A DNA stretch of 64,000 nt from [Flexibacter] sp. ATCC 35208 (GTDB lineage Bacteria > Bacteroidota > Bacteroidia > Chitinophagales > Chitinophagaceae): positions 264,473 through 328,472 of the forward strand of contig NZ_MTKN01000002.1 in the NCBI RefSeq assembly GCF_001975825.1, in the 5' to 3' direction. This document shows positions 43,464-53,047 of the stretch, piece by piece; the stretch's first letter is position 1; each line of letters begins with the position of its first letter. Under the pieces are notes generated by a model. That model did not search any database. It worked only from the letters and a program-made list of their open reading frames with translations, and had not been told where the DNA came from. The position numbers were made by a program, and so were the translations under genes.

Positions 43464-46082
43464 CTATTGTTCAGTCAGGCGGCCAATTACCACTGGTCCC
43501 AGCAATCCTGCGGGGAGTAAATTCCACTCGGGTCGGATAAAGATATTAGTGTGAGTAATGCGTTGCGCTTCCGGCAATCCCCTGTCTCCGACAAGGCGGT
43601 TTCGCCAGCTGTTGATAACAATGATTTGCAGATCGTTTTTGCCTTTATCCAATTTTATGGGTAGTCTGAAAGGAGGCGTCCATACGATACCAAGGTCTTT
43701 GCCATTTAAATTCACCTGCGCAATACCAACATCCTGTATCTTGCCAAGATCAATATACATGGAATCAGTTGAGGTGCGATTCCAGTTAAATGACTGTTGA
43801 TAAGTGGCAGCACCGGAATAATATTTCACAGCGGGATCTGTATGATTGGTCCAGCTTTCGAGTTTGGTGAATGTCTTTACAGGCATGTCTTTAAATTGGA
43901 CCTGCCAGGGGCTTTTTAAGGTGTCTTTGGGGATAAATACATAATTGTTCGTACCTGCTTTTCCATCTCCATGTATAGGCTTTCTGAAAACAACAAAATA
44001 AGCCCCATATGGCGCGAAATTCAACGGTATGGTAGTCATATCCTCTTTTTGTCTGAACGCCGAAATTTGGCGTATTTCTCCCGTTACAGGATCCCAGTAT
44101 TCTGGTTGCCTGCCAGTGATTCTAAAACTGGCTTGTACGTGCGTGGCAGTATCGGCGCTGTTACTTACAAAGTAATAATCCATGCTATCCTGCTGGTGAT
44201 GGATCCAGTTAATATTTTCGCCAATAAAATCAGGGGTTAGTGGTACATTGGTTTGCAATGCATTTACTTTCTGCTGCACAGCAGGAGATAATTTATAATC
44301 TGCCGGCACTACGAGTTTTCTGTATCGCATACCACCCGGCAATTCCAGCCACCCATTCTTTAATTCCATTTTCATCAGCTGTTCTTCATTGATCACATCG
44401 TAATCATTGTAAGGCAATACATGCGCGGGATCGCTCTCTTTATTCTTTGCAATATTCGGTACGTGATCGCCATAGTAATACACGACATCTGCTACAAATC
44501 TTCCTTGCTGCATCATGTATTGTACCCTTGCCATGTAATTGAAAAACGCATCTGCATATGGCCACCAGGTAATATGTCTGTTTAAATGCGTACCTGCAAA
44601 ATATTCCTGCCCCGGCTCTCCCATAGAGGCAGGAGATGAAGTAAATGTATGGAGAAATACCAGGTTCAAGCCTGCACACACTTCATGGTCAAAGGAGCTT
44701 TTCAGATCATGCCAGATCACATCATTCCAGTGTTTTCCGATGGTGGTAAATGCTTCTGCGCCTACAAGGGTTTTATTGTAAATATGTGCAGCACTCGCAG
44801 CCTGCTTTACAAAAAACCGGCTATCCGGATCCGGCCGGTGTGCAGAAGGCGCCCAGAATTCACTCATCATGATGTCGCTATGTCCATAGTTTTTCAAACC
44901 ATCAAAAAATCCAACATGCGGACCGGAACATTCCGGACCAATGCCCATGACGTATTTGGCTGCATGCGCTTTGAATACTTTGTAATGATAATCAGACACC
45001 AGGTCACCGATCGTCTTTCTAAAATCATTCAGAAACTGATTACTGGAATCAGGGCTATCGATAATTTTCCCTGCTACTACAGGCAGGTAGGGCAACAGAT
45101 CATAACCTCTGCGGATCTGAAATTCCTTGCGGAAATTTTCAGTCCAGTTAATGCCACCAAGTTCCCAGCTATCCGTTTGTAGATAACGCAATGTAGTACC
45201 AGCATCTGCACCAATCCCATCCAGCAGTGGTTTTACATGGGTATTCCAATATCTGTCAAAATGGTCTGCATTCATGTAGTCAATTACAAGGCCCTGCCAT
45301 TTGCCACTGGCAGTAGAAATGTGTGCGCCATTATTGGTATAGCCAAAGCGCATGATCACCCATTTTCCTGCCGGCGCTTTCCATTTCAAACGTCCTGTAT
45401 GATCTAAAAATTCAGAGATGTCAATTACTTCGGAATGATATGCATTGGCTTTACTTACAACGTCATTCTTTAACAAATACCGGGTATCGGCAGCAGAAAA
45501 GCCAGCTTCTTCAAAAGCAGCTTTCTTATGCAGGTCTTTCAGTGGGTGAATACCAATTGTATCTCTCCATGGAAATGCCAGTACGGCAATATCCCTGTAA
45601 AAACCTTGTCTGGCAGGAGGCGTAGCCAACTGTACCTGTATAGTTTTATTGCCTGTTAAGGTGGTATCAGACCAGGTAATATGCTTCGTCGATTCCTGCG
45701 GAGTTACATCTGGCGCGCCCAGGTTCCAGCCGCTTTGAATATTCATACTTAGCTCCAATCCTAATCTGTGTGCTTCTTTTACAGCATGCTGAAACAAGGC
45801 CACCCATTCCGGAGAACCAAACATAGGACCTTCAGGTACATTGCCATTATCCCGTTGATCCTGTCCACCTGCATCTACAATACAGGCGCCACTGAAGCCT
45901 TTGGCTTTCATGGCTTCCAGATCGAGGGTAATGCTTTCTTTGGTCACATTGCCATTGAGCCACCACCACCAGCAACGGATACCGGCACTGGCAGGAGGAT
46001 GGGCAAATAAAGTGGGGGTTATTTGTTGTGCATAGCTAAGCTGGCAAAGCAGCACCAGCAGCGGCATGAAGTAGCGTTTCAT
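43464..46082 (-). CDS. secreted GH106-like glycoside hydrolase (alpha-L-rhamnosidase-type)
   Basis: 872-residue exported enzyme with a signal peptide (about 1-18, ending SYAQ). The N-terminal barrel begins with the family segment AGIRCWWWWLNGNVTKESITLDLEAMKAKGFSGACIVDAGG (about 32-73), characteristic of GH106-type proteins, which cut alpha-L-rhamnose from plant polysaccharides. The C-terminal 150 residues form a beta-sandwich (MYIDLGKIQDVGIAQVNLNGKDLGIVWTPPFR), as in the sugar-binding domain of GH2-type enzymes. The following gene is a secreted oxidoreductase. Substrate not proven. Confidence 0.85.
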   Translation of the reverse strand: MKRYFMPLLVLLCQLSYAQQITPTLFAHPPASAGIRCWWWWLNGNVTKESITLDLEAMKAKGFSGACIVDAGGQDQRDNGNVPEGPMFGSPEWVALFQHAVKEAHRLGLELSMNIQSGWNLGAPDVTPQESTKHITWSDTTLTGNKTIQVQLATPPARQGFYRDIAVLAFPWRDTIGIHPLKDLHKKAAFEEAGFSAADTRYLLKNDVVSKANAYHSEVIDISEFLDHTGRLKWKAPAGKWVIMRFGYTNNGAHISTASGKWQGLVIDYMNADHFDRYWNTHVKPLLDGIGADAGTTLRYLQTDSWELGGINWTENFRKEFQIRRGYDLLPYLPVVAGKIIDSPDSSNQFLNDFRKTIGDLVSDYHYKVFKAHAAKYVMGIGPECSGPHVGFFDGLKNYGHSDIMMSEFWAPSAHRPDPDSRFFVKQAASAAHIYNKTLVGAEAFTTIGKHWNDVIWHDLKSSFDHEVCAGLNLVFLHTFTSSPASMGEPGQEYFAGTHLNRHITWWPYADAFFNYMARVQYMMQQGRFVADVVYYYGDHVPNIAKNKESDPAHVLPYNDYDVINEEQLMKMELKNGWLELPGGMRYRKLVVPADYKLSPAVQQKVNALQTNVPLTPDFIGENINWIHHQQDSMDYYFVSNSADTATHVQASFRITGRQPEYWDPVTGEIRQISAFRQKEDMTTIPLNFAPYGAYFVVFRKPIHGDGKAGTNNYVFIPKDTLKSPWQVQFKDMPVKTFTKLESWTNHTDPAVKYYSGAATYQQSFNWNRTSTDSMYIDLGKIQDVGIAQVNLNGKDLGIVWTPPFRLPIKLDKGKNDLQIIVINSWRNRLVGDRGLPEAQRITHTNIFIRPEWNLLPAGLLGPVVIGRLTEQ

Positions 46083-46132
46083 AGCGTAGAGTGGTTTAAA
46101 CCGGCTTGTAGATGCAGCTGGTCCGGACCTGT

Positions 46133-47218
46133 TTATAGCTTGTTGATTTCCTGTCTCTTCCCCTCCTTCGCCGACTTTCTCGCAGCCTCCAATATCTTTA
46201 CTACAATCAGGTTATTATTCAGGGAAGAAAGATCATGACCCGGTTGTATCGTACCATTTAACACAGCTGCCAGGTAAGTGAGGTTATCGGTATATGCGGG
46301 TACAGGTACTGTCAGCGACTGTGTACTATCTTTTTGTCTTTGCTGCAGCTGATTGGCATTCAGGGCATGTAAATAGCCGCTCTTACCAAATACTTCCCAG
46401 TCTTTGATACTAAATGGCCAGTTCCAGCTGGCTTCAATAATACCGGTAGCATCAGGGTACTCCAGCAGAATTGTGGCATCATCATCCACCTTAGGATACA
46501 CCGATGGTTTGATATGACGCGCCACCGCTGTTACAGCAATAGGTGCTTTGCCATCCATGAGCCATGTCATCAGGTTAGCGCCATAGCAACCAAAATCTAC
46601 GATTGCTCCTCCCCCGTTTTTCACAGGATCCGTCAACCAGTTAGTAAAATCCTTGCTACATCCGATTTCTATCGGGCCTTCATGCCCATCATGCACGATC
46701 ATTTTCCTTACCGGACCGATGGCATTTTTCTTCACCAGCTCATACACTTGCTGATTGGTGCTGTACCAGGTAGTTTCGTAATTGGTAAGCACAGGAATGT
46801 GGTATTTCTCCGCCAGCGCAGCTATACGGGTAGCCTGTGCCACTGTGGTGGCGAGTGGCTTTTCTACCATCACAGGAATACCTTTTGGTGCACAGGCTTC
46901 TACGACCAATACATGCTCCGCCACTGGGTTGTAACCCAGTACAGCATCGGGATGCACTTTGGCCAGCATGGCATCCAGACTTGGATAAAAAATGGAATCA
47001 GGCAGGTGGTAACTCCTTTTGTACCTTGCTACCAGTGCAGTATCTGCCTCTGCAATACCGGCTATGCGTACCTTACCTTCTTTGAACTGATGCATGAGCA
47101 AATGCACATGATCATGATTGAGACCTGCTACGCCCACATTGAGCAGCTGCTGGGCGGTAGACATACACGTGGATAACAGTCCCATACATAACAGACTGTA
47201 ACGGATTAACTGCTTCAT
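46133..47218 (-). CDS. secreted Gfo/Idh/MocA-family oxidoreductase
   Basis: 361-residue NAD(P)-dependent oxidoreductase. Unusually for the fold it has a signal peptide (MKQLIRYSLLCMGLLSTCMSTAQQ) and would act in the periplasm. The Rossmann start NVGVAGLNHDHVHLLMHQFKEG follows (near 27-48), and the EKPLATTVAQATRI segment (near 137-150) carries the catalytic Lys of the family. Such proteins often belong to sugar-utilisation clusters in Bacteroidota. It lies 50 bases upstream of the GH106-like gene in the same direction, so both may process the same glycan product. Confidence 0.85.
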   Translation of the reverse strand: MKQLIRYSLLCMGLLSTCMSTAQQLLNVGVAGLNHDHVHLLMHQFKEGKVRIAGIAEADTALVARYKRSYHLPDSIFYPSLDAMLAKVHPDAVLGYNPVAEHVLVVEACAPKGIPVMVEKPLATTVAQATRIAALAEKYHIPVLTNYETTWYSTNQQVYELVKKNAIGPVRKMIVHDGHEGPIEIGCSKDFTNWLTDPVKNGGGAIVDFGCYGANLMTWLMDGKAPIAVTAVARHIKPSVYPKVDDDATILLEYPDATGIIEASWNWPFSIKDWEVFGKSGYLHALNANQLQQRQKDSTQSLTVPVPAYTDNLTYLAAVLNGTIQPGHDLSSLNNNLIVVKILEAARKSAKEGKRQEINKL

Positions 47219-47232
47219 AAATTATTTGTTTA

Positions 47233-48105
47233 TTACTCTGCAACATTCAACACTTTCCAGCCATCTTCATCCCTGAAGGTATACAATTGTTGGCGACTTT
47301 TTCCTCCATCAGGGAAAATACAAAATTCTGTAATGAGATATAGGTTATCAGTGATTTTCGTTCTGGCAGGGAAAGCCCGGAGTAAGTTGTGGAATACAGG
47401 AAACCCTTTTTCTTCAAGGTTTTTGATAAAAGAAAGCCGGAGTACTTCGGCAGTAGCCTCGACGATTTCAGGACTGTTGAACCTGTCATTCATTTTCCTG
47501 AGCAGCAACCTGGCTTCTTCATAGAAATTTTTGCAGGATACAGCTTTTTCAATATCCTGTTCATCATAAGCATCTTCCAGGCACAGGATCGCCCCTTCCG
47601 GTGTGGAAAAGTCATGGGCAAAATAGTCAACGCCCTCATCGATATACAAGCCTACCTGTCTGTCAAAATCCGCCACCTCATGATCCGGCAAACCTTCACG
47701 AATAGCGCGGATAGTATAACCACCTATCAGACGGCCATTTTCAATGATCATCCAGTCGGTGATGAATTGCGGATCGATACCGATACGTTGATTGATGGAT
47801 ACAGAACTCACATAAACAGGTTTGTTGCCAACCTCGCCATACAGGTTGCCTTCGTCGTCAAAGCTGGGGGTAGTCAGCCATATATGCTCACGGCTGGTGC
47901 CATCATCGATCAGTACTTTTACTGAAAAGTATTGTTGTGCAGGTGTTGGCTCAGACAGGCTATCCTGAAAGTGATGCATGGTAGCCCTTGCTTTTTCTAT
48001 TGCCCAGTTCATTCGCTCATCCGAATCTGGAACATGTACTACAGGTAGTTGCTCATTGGAAGCGAGTTCGCTACGCTTACCAAATATTCTGGAAAATAAA
48101 CCCAT
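47233..48105 (-). CDS. DUF2314-domain protein
   Basis: 290-residue cytoplasmic protein. Residues about 25-130 match the DUF2314 pattern: ERMNWAIEKARATMHHFQDSL, then FSVKVLIDDGTSREHIWLTTPSFD and YGEVGNKPVYV. The remainder is acidic and helical, ending LYTFRDEDGWKVLNV, with no recognised domain. DUF2314 proteins have no established function. It lies just upstream of the oxidoreductase gene by 14 bases and may be cotranscribed. Confidence 0.75.
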   Translation of the reverse strand: MGLFSRIFGKRSELASNEQLPVVHVPDSDERMNWAIEKARATMHHFQDSLSEPTPAQQYFSVKVLIDDGTSREHIWLTTPSFDDEGNLYGEVGNKPVYVSSVSINQRIGIDPQFITDWMIIENGRLIGGYTIRAIREGLPDHEVADFDRQVGLYIDEGVDYFAHDFSTPEGAILCLEDAYDEQDIEKAVSCKNFYEEARLLLRKMNDRFNSPEIVEATAEVLRLSFIKNLEEKGFPVFHNLLRAFPARTKITDNLYLITEFCIFPDGGKSRQQLYTFRDEDGWKVLNVAE

Positions 48106-48196
48106 TTATAATTTCAATTAACGACATTGGTTGATCAGTCCCCCAAGTTTACGCACTCGAATTACGAATATAGTCAATTTGAAATTATAAATATCA

Positions 48197-48224
48197 ATGA
48201 GGGTTGCCGGGTGGCAACCCTCAT
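48197..48224 (-). terminator. hairpin between porin and DUF2314 genes
   Basis: Perfect 12-base stem ATGAGGGTTGCC / GGCAACCCTCAT with a 4-base loop, 30 bases after the porin stop, followed on the minus strand by a T-rich stretch. Likely porin terminator. Confidence 0.75.
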
Positions 48225-48254
48225 CCGGGTTCTCTTAGGAATATAATTGATTAT

Positions 48255-49607
48255 TTACAGCCTGAATAATATCGCACAAATAATCCGGTCTTCTGATTTC
48301 ACCAGGTCAGGACGCCAGTCCGCCGGCAATGGAGTGGTGGTATACCCTGTAGGAGAAGTCACGCCGCCCTTTCCTGCGAAGTAAGGTACGCTTGCATGTC
48401 TGTGCACATACTCGATTCTGAAAGTCAGGTTTTGATTAGGCATCCAGTCAAGGTTTGTACTACAATCCCATGCGGCAAACTGATCGCCGGGGTTTGCAGA
48501 GAAAGGATAAGCGCCTTCTGTTTTAGTAGGATCTGCCGGATCAGGCAGTGGGCTTGCCTGACCTGTAGGATACAGTACCAGGTACCGTCCAGGGTTTTTC
48601 ATCACACCACCACCTATTGTCCATGCAAAATGATCATGGGCAAACCAGGTACGGTTATAGAACATAGCGCTTAAGAAATATTGCGCTGGCCCTTTAGTAC
48701 TATCGCCATTGGAAAAACCATTCACACCACCACCTTTTTCAAAACCAATGTCACCGGTCATGGAAAAAGCCATTTTTGTTATACCGTTTGAATTTGGCTT
48801 GTTATAATATCTGTACAGGAAACTATTGTCTGAGTGGAAACGCTTACGGTCAGCAATCATGGCAGCATCGGAACCATAGTAGTTGTTGGTGATCAGTTTC
48901 ACATTGTCATTTGGTGCATAGGTAATGTTAAAACCCAGTCCAGGCATGGCATTGAATTTACCATAACTCTGCCAGCCATTGATGAGCCATGGTTCTATTT
49001 TCAGGTGTTTGGTAGGAAAGATCTGTACACGTACACCATTGAAAAACCAGGGGGTATTATCAGATGTAAAGCTAGCCTGATATTCCCAGTTTTCAACCTG
49101 ATAATAGGAGTTCAGACCGATATAAGACATGAACATACCGGCATCCACATTGATACCATACCACTTGTTGAAGTGATACCCTGCATAAGCCTCACTGATA
49201 TATCGGTATGCATCAGCCAATTGATATTGTCCTCTGTACACACTGTAATCATTGCGTGGTACGACGATAGAACGGGTACCAAATTGAGTGATGATACGAC
49301 CTCTGGCGCCATTGTAATTAAACTCACCGCCCAATGCAGCACTGGAAACCTGTACCTCATTGTTACGTGCCAGTGCAGTAGAACCTACTACGGTGTTGTC
49401 ATTTGGATTGTTGAAAGAATGTGTGTAGTTCACATCCAGCATCACGATGCCGGTCACATACTTTGATTGCAGGTTGGGTTGATCCCTTCTGTCATTACCA
49501 TTTTGCCAGGTCATATCCATGCCGCTAAAAGGAACTTTGGTCGTATCAGGCGTCTGGGCGAATGTTTGGACAGATGCAAATAAAAGTACGCTTAAAAGGT
49601 TGTTCAT
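48255..49607 (-). CDS. outer-membrane beta-barrel porin-like protein
   Basis: 450-residue exported protein. I set the start at ATG 49605-49607 because it gives a good signal peptide (MNNLLSVLLFASVQTFAQ); a longer frame would add 38 residues of charged sequence. The rest is a series of amphipathic strands rich in Tyr and Trp (GIVMLDVNYTHSFNN, SEAYAGYHFNKWYGINVDAGMFMSYIG, LTFRIEYVHRH) and ends FRL, with the terminal aromatic residue expected for outer-membrane insertion. It resembles Bacteroidota barrel proteins of the Bbp-like type. The transported substrate is unknown. Confidence 0.8.
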   Translation of the reverse strand: MNNLLSVLLFASVQTFAQTPDTTKVPFSGMDMTWQNGNDRRDQPNLQSKYVTGIVMLDVNYTHSFNNPNDNTVVGSTALARNNEVQVSSAALGGEFNYNGARGRIITQFGTRSIVVPRNDYSVYRGQYQLADAYRYISEAYAGYHFNKWYGINVDAGMFMSYIGLNSYYQVENWEYQASFTSDNTPWFFNGVRVQIFPTKHLKIEPWLINGWQSYGKFNAMPGLGFNITYAPNDNVKLITNNYYGSDAAMIADRKRFHSDNSFLYRYYNKPNSNGITKMAFSMTGDIGFEKGGGVNGFSNGDSTKGPAQYFLSAMFYNRTWFAHDHFAWTIGGGVMKNPGRYLVLYPTGQASPLPDPADPTKTEGAYPFSANPGDQFAAWDCSTNLDWMPNQNLTFRIEYVHRHASVPYFAGKGGVTSPTGYTTTPLPADWRPDLVKSEDRIICAILFRL

Positions 49608-49727
49608 TTTGTATAAGTTTATTCGATGCCGGATAATAGCCGAAAATTGTTCCGGTTCTGGCATAGAATAACCAAATGCTTTATTGACAAGCCTTTCAAC
49701 AAAATGCTCATTTTTACGCACAAAAAA

Positions 49728-49750
49728 AAGCCTCTCAAAATGAGAGACTT
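49728..49750 (-). terminator. terminator of the ABC transporter operon
   Basis: On the minus strand AAGTCTCTCA / TGAGAGGCTT (one T-G pair) followed by a run of T (to 49722). It lies 20 bases after the permease stop. Confidence 0.85.
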
Positions 49751-49769
49751 TCTAAGAAAATGAGAAGGG

Positions 49770-50876
49770 TTACTGTACTTCTGCCAGCGGCGGTTCGTAC
49801 TTATAATACCTTATACTGAATATAGTAAAGGCCAGCACCTGCAATGCAATGACAAGGTACCAGTACCAATAACCTAATATCATAAACAAAGCGACTACTA
49901 CTGAAATCAATACCCAGCGAAAATATTTATCCTGGTCCAGTTTTGAAAAATATAACAACTTTCTCCACATCACCAACATCGATACACTCACGCAGATAAA
50001 CAACAACTGATCTAATGGACCAGCAACCTGATAAGTTCTCACTGCCAGGAAAATAAATTCAGGCAACAACAACACGAAATATGCTAACGATGTATGTCCA
50101 TACCTTTTCCACAAGGGCAAAGGGAATTGTACAGTCATGGATAACTTCAGATCATCAAATTGCCTGTGATTAAACACCAGCACCGTATGTGCCAGTAATA
50201 CCAGTAACAGTCCTACCAGCATAAACCGCAATTCATACGGCTGTTCCATCAGTGAATAAGTAACAATGATGATGAGCCCAGTCACCCCTTTGGTTATAAA
50301 CAGTGAACGGCTACCATTATTCAACAACTCATACACATAATATGCCCACAATGGTTTAGTAAATAAGCGATTCAGTTTTTGCTGCCACCTGATAAAGATA
50401 GAAGTAGTACCCGGCCGTTTTATTCTATAATCATAAAAATACAATGGTATTACTGTCATCAGTAACTGGAATAATACAATAACAGCAGCAGCACCTATAT
50501 GCTTATCTTTCCATGCTACGCATACGGCAACTGCACTATATGCAAGTGCGGGTAAATACAATGAGAAATGTATACGGTACCAGGTGGTCCATTTACTTGT
50601 ACCATCCAGCACCCCCAATGTTCCATACAGGTACAACGATTCTCTGGCACTTAATGTTTTCAAAACAAAAAACGCGCACTTCACATTGTAAATAGCCCAA
50701 CCTGATAATACAAGGAATAGAAAGTCTGTATTGCTGGTAAAACCCCTGATCAGTGTGAGGTGATACGAAAGCAACATATTGCCTGGTACTATTCCAAAAA
50801 AGAAATAAAATACCAGGAAAAAGATGGCCGCATTACTTGCATAAAAGCGGGCAGTAAATATTTTAGATAACGCCAT
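49770..50876 (-). CDS. predicted ABC-transporter membrane component
   Basis: 368-residue polytopic protein with about ten hydrophobic segments (AIFFLVFYFFFGIVPG near 15-30, GLIIIVTYSLM, FMLVGLLLVLLAHTVLVF, FILLLPEFIFLAV and three more near the C-terminus). No specific permease family was recognised. It overlaps the ATP-binding protein gene by 14 bases, so the two are translated together and probably form one exporter. Start at ATG 50876 is consistent with the overlap. Its substrate is not evident from the sequence. Confidence 0.72.
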   Translation of the reverse strand: MALSKIFTARFYASNAAIFFLVFYFFFGIVPGNMLLSYHLTLIRGFTSNTDFLFLVLSGWAIYNVKCAFFVLKTLSARESLYLYGTLGVLDGTSKWTTWYRIHFSLYLPALAYSAVAVCVAWKDKHIGAAAVIVLFQLLMTVIPLYFYDYRIKRPGTTSIFIRWQQKLNRLFTKPLWAYYVYELLNNGSRSLFITKGVTGLIIIVTYSLMEQPYELRFMLVGLLLVLLAHTVLVFNHRQFDDLKLSMTVQFPLPLWKRYGHTSLAYFVLLLPEFIFLAVRTYQVAGPLDQLLFICVSVSMLVMWRKLLYFSKLDQDKYFRWVLISVVVALFMILGYWYWYLVIALQVLAFTIFSIRYYKYEPPLAEVQ

Positions 50877-51504
50877 GAGCTGCTACAATATTTTTATCCT
50901 GTACCTGTAAGCGGATAGAACTGCCCGAAACTGGCTGATGTGAACTAATAATAAAAGTAACTCCAAACTTCGTATGGAATTCCTCCACAAGATGATTGAT
51001 CAAAGGAACGGTTTGAACATCCAAAGTGATCAGCGGCTCATCGAGCAAAATAACCTTTGGCATACCAGCAAAAGCCAGTACCAGTGACAGCTTTTTCAAC
51101 ATACCACTGGAGTACCCGCTCACCGGCCTGTGAATAAACTCGTGGATACCTAATGAGTATATGATCTCATCCAGTTCTTTATATCCTTTGCCCTTGGTTT
51201 TCAGGTACAAACTGACCAGGTCTTTTCCTGTGAGGAAACCAGGATAAACAGGCTCAGCTTCTGCATAGTTCACCATACGTCTAAATTGTACAGGTTGCTG
51301 CTTTGCCCGCACGTTTTCCACACTGATTTCGCCCTCACAGGGTATCAGTGCAGCCATTACTTTCATGCTGGTAGTCTTGCCGGCTCCATTTCCCCCTAAT
51401 AACCAATAGGTTCCATATTCTAATTGGAGATCAGGGATATTCAGAACTACATGATCTTCATAGGCTTTAATCACATTTTTTAAATGGAGTACGGGTGCCG
51501 ACAT
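50863..51504 (-). CDS. ABC transporter ATP-binding protein
   Basis: 213-residue nucleotide-binding subunit: Walker A GGNGAGKTT (37-45), Q-loop region near 79, signature YSSGMLKKL (131-139; usual LSGGQ), Walker B VILLDEP (151-157) and the H-loop His of ISSHQP (about 190). The signature and the drug/Na+ exporter-like 'YSSGM' favour an export-type transporter. Partner is the overlapping permease gene. Length is short, as in two-component ABC systems. Confidence 0.9.
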   Translation of the reverse strand: MSAPVLHLKNVIKAYEDHVVLNIPDLQLEYGTYWLLGGNGAGKTTSMKVMAALIPCEGEISVENVRAKQQPVQFRRMVNYAEAEPVYPGFLTGKDLVSLYLKTKGKGYKELDEIIYSLGIHEFIHRPVSGYSSGMLKKLSLVLAFAGMPKVILLDEPLITLDVQTVPLINHLVEEFHTKFGVTFIISSHQPVSGSSIRLQVQDKNIVAAHGVI

Positions 51505-51969
51505 AATGAATGATTATACTTTATGCTAATATTGCACAAATATCTTTTTTTATTCTACTGGTAGTAAATGAATTAACAAAAAATTGGTGAAATTTTAGCC
51601 TGTTTTCCGGAAAAAAAACTAAATAATATCTAAATTATTTTCTATGTGCAAAACGATTGCGGATAGAATTAACATTCGCGAATACCCCTATCCTGCTTCA
51701 TTCTATAATTACACACATGTGTTTTCCACAGGTCGTTAATAACTTAAAATATAGCCAGCGAAGATCATCATTACATTTGTATAAGTTCATGGCGAAGTTG
51801 TGCCCCGAGAAAACATTACCAGCGCAATCCACCTGTCCTGAACAAACCAGCGTATAATAAGGGTATTTCAGAAAAAGGGTTCATAGCAAATAAATTGGCG
51901 GGAACGTCTCCTTTCCGTAATGTCCTGGCATGTCTATATACGTTAACCATAATTAAATTAATTGAGTTG
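51505..51969 (+). other. 465-base spacer with the nrdB control region
   Basis: No convincing gene is seen. It holds three inverted repeats: AAATAAT / ATTATTT (51621-51640), ATTCGCGAAT (51674-51683) and ACACATGTGT (51713-51722). TTTTCCACA at 51722-51730 fits the DnaA-box consensus TTWTNCACA. A TAnnTTTG-type box TACATTTG lies at 51772-51779. A leader of nearly 190 bases would then precede nrdB. I recognised no riboswitch. Confidence 0.45.
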
Positions 51970-52941
51970 ATGAACTACGAGAATGAACTCCTGTTGAAGG
52001 AAAATAAGGATCGCTTTGTATTGCTGCCTATCAATTATCCGGCTGTATGGGAAAAATACAAAAAGCACGAAGCCAGTTTCTGGACAGCTGAAGAAATAGA
52101 TCTGAGTGGGGACCTGAAAGACTGGGCTAATCTGAATGATGGTGAACGTCACTTTATTACACACGTACTCGCATTTTTTGCTGCCAGTGATGGCATTGTA
52201 AATGAAAATCTGGCTGTTAACTTCATGAGTGAAGTACAATTACCAGAAGCTCGTTGTTTTTATGGTTTTCAGATCATGATGGAAAACATCCACTCTGAAA
52301 CATACGCATTACTGATCGATACTTACGTAAAAGATCCGGTTGAAAAAGACCGCCTGTTCCATGCCATCGATACAGTACCCGCTGTAAAGAAAAAAGCAGA
52401 ATGGGCACTGCGCTGGATTGAGAATGGCAACTTTGCAGAACGCCTGGTAGCATTTGCTGCGGTAGAAGGTATCTTTTTCTCCGGTAGCTTCTGTTCTATC
52501 TTCTGGCTCAAGAAAAGAGGATTAATGCCAGGGTTGACATTCTCCAATGAATTGATTAGCCGTGATGAAGGATTGCATTGTGAATTTGCTTGTTTGCTCT
52601 ATAGCATGCTGGAACAAAAATTATCGGAAGAACAGGTTCACCATATTATATCCAACGCAGTAGAAATAGAAAAAGAATTTATTATCGATGCGCTGCCTGT
52701 AGCACTGATTGGCATGAACAGTAAGCTGATGGCCGAATACATTGAATTCGTGGCAGACCGCTGGTTATCAGAATTAGGTTATAGTAAAATATTTAATACT
52801 GCAAATCCGTTTGATTTCATGGAGATGATTTCTCTGCAGGGTAAAACCAACTTCTTCGAAAAACGCGTGGGTGACTATCAGAAAGCAGGTGTAATGTCTG
52901 GAAAAGATACTCAGACTTTCAGACTCGATGAAGATTTCTAA
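51970..52941 (+). CDS. nrdB: class Ia ribonucleotide reductase, beta subunit
   Basis: 323-residue R2 protein that holds the di-iron centre and tyrosyl radical for deoxynucleotide synthesis. Start set at ATG 51970 ([16 protein letters not shown]), since the longer frame lies in the leader. Ligands visible are Asp44, Glu105 and His108 in ENIHSETY, with radical Tyr112, and [10 protein letters not shown] near 194. The spacing and sequence ([31 protein letters not shown]) resemble eukaryotic R2 more than E. coli NrdB. The last residues FRLDEDF fit the R1-binding tail. nrdA follows 106 bases later. Confidence 0.96.
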   Translation: MNYENELLLKENKDRFVLLPINYPAVWEKYKKHEASFWTAEEIDLSGDLKDWANLNDGERHFITHVLAFFAASDGIVNENLAVNFMSEVQLPEARCFYGFQIMMENIHSETYALLIDTYVKDPVEKDRLFHAIDTVPAVKKKAEWALRWIENGNFAERLVAFAAVEGIFFSGSFCSIFWLKKRGLMPGLTFSNELISRDEGLHCEFACLLYSMLEQKLSEEQVHHIISNAVEIEKEFIIDALPVALIGMNSKLMAEYIEFVADRWLSELGYSKIFNTANPFDFMEMISLQGKTNFFEKRVGDYQKAGVMSGKDTQTFRLDEDF

Positions 52942-53047
52942 TTAATTACAGGATTCATGTATAAAGGCATAATAATTGCAAGCTATAAGCTGACATTTTT
53001 TTTGCCAACACATATTCGATTATACTAACCTTTAAATTCATTTAACC

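Noticed and set aside
51657..51857. 66-codon frame in the nrdB leader
   Set aside because: No start context, no family features and it overlaps the palindromes and a promoter-like box.
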